11,529 nucleotides of DNA from Byssochlamys sp. IMV 00236 (lineage: Eukaryota; Ascomycota; Eurotiomycetes; Eurotiales; Thermoascaceae): positions 1 through 11,529 of the forward strand of contig MSJH02000686.1 of assembly GCA_001931875.2 (NCBI GenBank). The letters are read 5' to 3'. The notes under the pieces were generated by a model that searched no databases, was not told the DNA's origin, and saw only the letters and a list, made by a program, of their open reading frames with translations. Positions 9,624-11,529 of this stretch are shown here, in pieces; the stretch's first letter is position 1, and every line of letters begins with the position of its first letter. The translations under genes were made by a program, and so were the position numbers.

Positions 9624-9681
9624 TTGAATGGAAGCAATAATAAGACATTCACAACTGACAACAAATGAAAAGAACATAAAA
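9624..9681 (+). promoter_or_regulatory. Promoter of peptide gene D: shared upstream element plus TATA-like box
   Basis: 9624-9663 starts TTGAATGGAAGCAATAATA and ends ACTGACAACA. It is the same length (40 bp) as the element of gene A and aligns with it without gaps. CATAAAA at 9675-9681 sits where the TATA box lies in the other three genes, 51 bp before the ATG. A pyrimidine-rich leader follows. Confidence 0.72.
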
Positions 9682-9732
9682 AGTCTTCTTATTCTTTCCC
9701 TTTTCGTTTTCTTTTCTTTACTATTGTCAACC

Positions 9733-9831
9733 ATGAACACTCAGCAATATCCTAGAGTCCACTACTCTATTCCTGATTTTTATCCTCCTCCTGGACCTGA
9801 CAAAATCCCCATGTGCTGCATTATACTTTAA
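9733..9831 (+). CDS. CaaX micropeptide D (32 residues, ends CCIIL)
   Basis: The peptide starts MNTQQYPRVHYSIPD, continues FYPPPGPDKIPM and ends CCIIL (stop TAA 9829-9831). Cys-Ile-Ile-Leu is a CaaX box whose final Leu favours geranylgeranylation, unlike the Ser of its three relatives. I chose the ATG at 9733 (context CAACCATGA) over an in-frame ATG at 9628. The latter lies inside the conserved promoter element, upstream of the TATA-like box. Starting there would give 67 residues with a hydrophobic segment that is simply the translated pyrimidine leader; that longer form cannot be fully excluded. AATAAA lies 65 nt after the stop. It resembles peptide A (Tyr, then IP, then PPG before the tail). 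Confidence 0.8.
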   Translation: MNTQQYPRVHYSIPDFYPPPGPDKIPMCCIIL

Positions 9832-9895
9832 TGGATGTCGTCTTCCTAGTTATGCTTTTGTTATTCTTTGATTTTGTTATCAAAACGAGTTGCTT

Positions 9896-9901
9896 AATAA
9901 A
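9896..9901 (+). terminator. Poly(A) signal of peptide gene D
   Basis: AATAAA, 65 nt after the stop codon at 9831. Confidence 0.6.
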
Positions 9902-10345
9902 AGGACCCTATGCTTTGTTGTAGGAACATAATGCAATGTAGTTTAAGAAGTTTAACATGCAGGGTTTATTATGTGAAGTAAGCCTTCTTTTGGAAGAGGA
10001 ACAACATTAAGCCAATGTTAGGCTTTGGCATCTTTGTCGGTGATAAGTTGATTGGTTCATGGAGTAAAACACAGTCTATGCATGCAAGCTGCATTAGTCC
10101 TCTTTATTGCTTTTACACAGGCTAGACTGGATCGAATCTGATAAATATGCTGTCTAAGCACTCAATTCGATCTTATAGACACTTTTATATAATTCTTGGT
10201 AGCAATATTTAAAGGCTTTTGTCAAAAGGTCCTCTGTGAATACGTTAAAGAAAGACTAGTATATATAATTTGGTTCTGCTCATATTCTCTCTTGTCATAA
10301 AAAACAAAGAAAGGGTCCATGCCGTCATTATTTAAAAAGGAAGTT
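9902..10345. other. Intergenic region between convergent peptide genes D and B
   Basis: About 440 bp of AT-rich DNA. A - strand frame of about 41 codons starts near 10100, but it has no CaaX ending and I see no copy of the shared promoter element serving it, so I do not call it. I see no RNA gene, inverted repeat of note or mobile element. Confidence 0.45.
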
Positions 10346-10351
10346 TTTATT
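10346..10351 (-). terminator. Poly(A) signal of peptide gene B
   Basis: AATAAA on the - strand, about 61 nt after the stop codon at 10412. Confidence 0.6.
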
Positions 10352-10411
10352 GTATAGATCGTTTAGGAAATTAAAGAAAAGGTACAAAAAAAAAGGTGCA
10401 AAGATGGTAAC

Positions 10412-10543
10412 CTAAGAAATGATACAGCAGCAGCATCTATCGTGGCAGCAATCGCAACAAAGTTCCCCGTAACTGGGTATGAATTCAGGAGGCATGTTGA
10501 CAACATCTTGTGGAGTCAGTTCGGTGTTAACGACGTATATCAT
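10412..10543 (-). CDS. Cys-rich CaaX micropeptide B (43 residues, ends CCCCIIS)
   Basis: The - strand frame runs from ATG (10541-10543) to TAG (10412-10414). The peptide starts MIYVVNTELTPQDVV, continues NMPPEFIPSYGEL and ends CCDCCHDRCCCCIIS. It has eight cysteines (29, 30, 32, 33, 37-40) plus His34. Only Cys40 is the CaaX prenylation site. The rest could be S-acylated, bind metal or form disulfides. TATAAAA lies 50 bp upstream, the shared element at 10612-10661, and AATAAA downstream. The body VVNMPPEFIPS matches DIVYLPPDIPS of peptide C, so B and C look like a tandem pair. A 72-codon frame on the opposite strand is a shadow. Function unknown. Confidence 0.8.
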   Translation of the reverse strand: MIYVVNTELTPQDVVNMPPEFIPSYGELCCDCCHDRCCCCIIS

Positions 10544-10593
10544 ATTTGCTATTATTTGATAAGAGAAAAGGGAATGAATAAAAAAAAAAACTC

Positions 10594-10661
10594 TTTTATA
10601 CTCTCGTTATTTGTTGTCAGCAACAACAGTAGGATACGGTTCATTATTGCTCTCCATTGAA
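10594..10661 (-). promoter_or_regulatory. Promoter of peptide gene B: shared upstream element plus TATA box
   Basis: On the - strand, 10661-10612 starts TTCAATGGAGAGCAATAATG and ends GCTGACAACA, with a longer middle (50 bp in all). TATAAAA follows at 10600-10594, 50 bp before the ATG. Confidence 0.75.
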
Positions 10662-10833
10662 ACAACAAACTAAATATTCAGAATGAACTAGTGTTGAAAG
10701 TACCGTAAAGACTTTTCTTGTCGCTTTAGTAACGCTGATTGGCAGCGAATGATGCATTTTGATGCTGCATTAACAATAAAAAGGCTTGGGTACATTTACT
10801 AGATTGTGGTGCTATTATAAAGTAACAGCGCGT

Positions 10834-10839
10834 TTTATT
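10834..10839 (-). terminator. Poly(A) signal of peptide gene C
   Basis: AATAAA on the - strand, about 39 nt after the stop codon at 10878. Confidence 0.6.
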
Positions 10840-10877
10840 AAATATATTCTTTGGTAGATAGAGCGATAAAGCATGTA

Positions 10878-10961
10878 TTAAGAGATGATACAACAACAAG
10901 TAGAGGAGGGGATGTCAGGAGGAAGGTAGACTATATCTACGTTGAATGTGTCGTGGCTCAT
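10878..10961 (-). CDS. CaaX micropeptide C (27 residues, ends CCCIIS)
   Basis: The - strand frame runs from ATG (10959-10961) to TAA (10878-10880). The peptide starts MSHDTFNVDIVY, continues LPPDIPSST and ends CCCIIS. It is the shortest of the four. Cys24-Ile-Ile-Ser is a farnesylation-type CaaX box with two more cysteines before it. TATAAAA lies 53 bp upstream with the shared element behind it (11032-11079), and AATAAA follows closely. It is in tandem with peptide B and shares the PP-[DE]-(F)-IPS motif. The gene would be missed by any ordinary length cutoff. Its reality rests on the conserved flanks and tail. Function unknown. Confidence 0.8.
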   Translation of the reverse strand: MSHDTFNVDIVYLPPDIPSSTCCCIIS

Positions 10962-11014
10962 TATATTCTTGAATGGTTGGTAGTTGATAATAAAGAAAGC
11001 GCAAATAAAATGAA

Positions 11015-11079
11015 TTTTATACCTTTATAAGTGTTGTCAGTAGTGTCAGTAGTAATGATACATCATTACTTCTATTGAA
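11015..11079 (-). promoter_or_regulatory. Promoter of peptide gene C: shared upstream element plus TATA box
   Basis: On the - strand, 11079-11032 starts TTCAATAGAAGTAATGATG and ends with two tandem copies of ACTACTGAC before AACA. TATAAAA follows at 11021-11015, 53 bp before the ATG. The 9-bp internal duplication explains most of its extra length over the element of gene A. Confidence 0.75.
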
Positions 11080-11487
11080 CAATCTACATTCTACAGTATT
11101 AAGGATGCATTCATACATTTAAAATAAAAGGGAAAGCTGGTACCATGATGAAATATCCAGGGACAATATCCTTCATGCGCTACACAACTCAATAACACTC
11201 TTCTTTAAGGCCCAAGACAACAGTTGTTTCCATTTAGATATATTATCCCCATGAGCTTGTAAATATAATAGAACTTTGTTAATCAAGAGTAACTTAAAGG
11301 AAAAAAAAAGGAGGAGGACTATTGCTCTAATTGGCTTGTAGAACAGTTTTATGCAGTCTATAGATTGATCAAAAATAAAGAAATAGAAGTCATGGTGAAA
11401 TATACCCATTGGAAGCAATAGCTTATTCCAAGATTGTCCAACACCAAGCCTTTCATAAATGTAACCTCAAGACTTTTTCAGGCTTGA

Positions 11488-11528
<41 letters not shown>

Positions 11529-11529
11529 A
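11080..11529. other. AT-rich terminal region, possible coding relic, poly-T end
   Basis: No gene can be supported. A - strand frame ends at 11173. Its last ~29 residues (LQAHGDNISKWKQLLSWALK, then KSVIELCSA) look more protein-like than the upstream part, so it may be a terminal exon or a decayed fragment. I recognise no family. Another weak feature is a partial resemblance to the peptide promoter element at about 11409-11445 on the + strand. Confidence 0.25.
11490..11521. repeat. Poly-T tract (32 bases) followed by A8
   Basis: A 32-base T run followed by eight A at the very end of the window. It may be a real homopolymer or a contig edge where assembly stopped. Confidence 0.8.

Noticed and set aside
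9628..9732. N-terminal extension of peptide D giving a 67-residue protein with a hydrophobic segment
   Set aside because: The upstream ATG lies inside the conserved promoter element and before the TATA-like box. The hydrophobic stretch is a translated pyrimidine-rich leader absent from the relatives.
9980..10103. About 41-codon - strand frame starting near 10100
   Set aside because: It has no CaaX ending, I see no shared upstream element serving it and it resembles no known family; length is consistent with chance.
10442..10660. 72-codon + strand frame
   Set aside because: It is the complement of peptide gene B and its promoter; B has the conserved tail, TATA box and poly(A) signal, this frame has none.
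9130..10961. CYSTM-type or Ras-like C-terminal exon identity for the micropeptides
   Set aside because: CYSTM proteins have a longer tail with a membrane-spanning helix, not seen here. A GTPase terminal exon would not carry its own TATA box, start codon and poly(A) signal in four copies.
11173..11418. 81-codon - strand frame
   Set aside because: The first half reads as AT-rich non-coding DNA. Only the last ~29 residues look protein-like, with no recognised family or promoter; kept only as a possible relic.

Overview
The window looks like nuclear DNA from a filamentous early-diverging fungus, most likely Mucoromycota (order Mucorales is my best guess). The reasons are short (51-58 nt) GT-AG introns with CTAAC/CTAAT branch sites, AT-rich intergenic DNA, TATA boxes, AATAAA poly(A) signals, and a fungal group III (Nik1/Os-1 type) hybrid histidine kinase. 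The species cannot be named from sequence alone.

Region 1 (167-8842, + strand) is one gene in eight exons. The seven introns I place join all frames into an 8301-nt coding sequence for 2766 residues. It encodes a soluble group III hybrid histidine kinase: a charged N-terminus with a coiled coil, an enormous poly-HAMP array, HisKA with His2259, HATPase_c, a degenerate receiver-like domain and a C-terminal receiver with Asp2678. Known relatives carry about five to seven repeats of roughly 92 residues and are about 1200-1300 residues long. This one has 22 units, sixteen of them in exact 276-bp register inside one intron-free 4397-bp exon. Near-identical blocks show recent unequal exchange and gene conversion. 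By family knowledge the protein should act upstream of a Ypd1-type phosphotransfer protein and the HOG MAP-kinase pathway.

Region 2 (about 9039-11079) holds what I consider the most novel content: four tiny, TATA-driven genes encoding peptides of 27-43 residues (three on the - strand, one on the +). All end in Cys-Cys-Ile-Ile-Ser or Cys-Cys-Ile-Ile-Leu, which is a CaaX prenylation box preceded by one or more extra cysteines. All have a Pro-Pro motif in the body and an AATAAA 40-90 nt after the stop. They also share a promoter module: a conserved element of 40-50 bp lying 11-17 bp upstream of the TATA box. They look like a small family of prenylated, possibly further S-acylated, micropeptides, comparable in design to fungal lipopeptide pheromone precursors, though no function can be proven here.

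The rest (9339-9623, 9902-10345 and 11080-11529) is AT-rich intergenic DNA with no gene I can support. The window ends in a 32-base poly-T tract. I see no sequence-level link between the kinase and the peptide genes beyond adjacency: the kinase gene converges on the first peptide gene.
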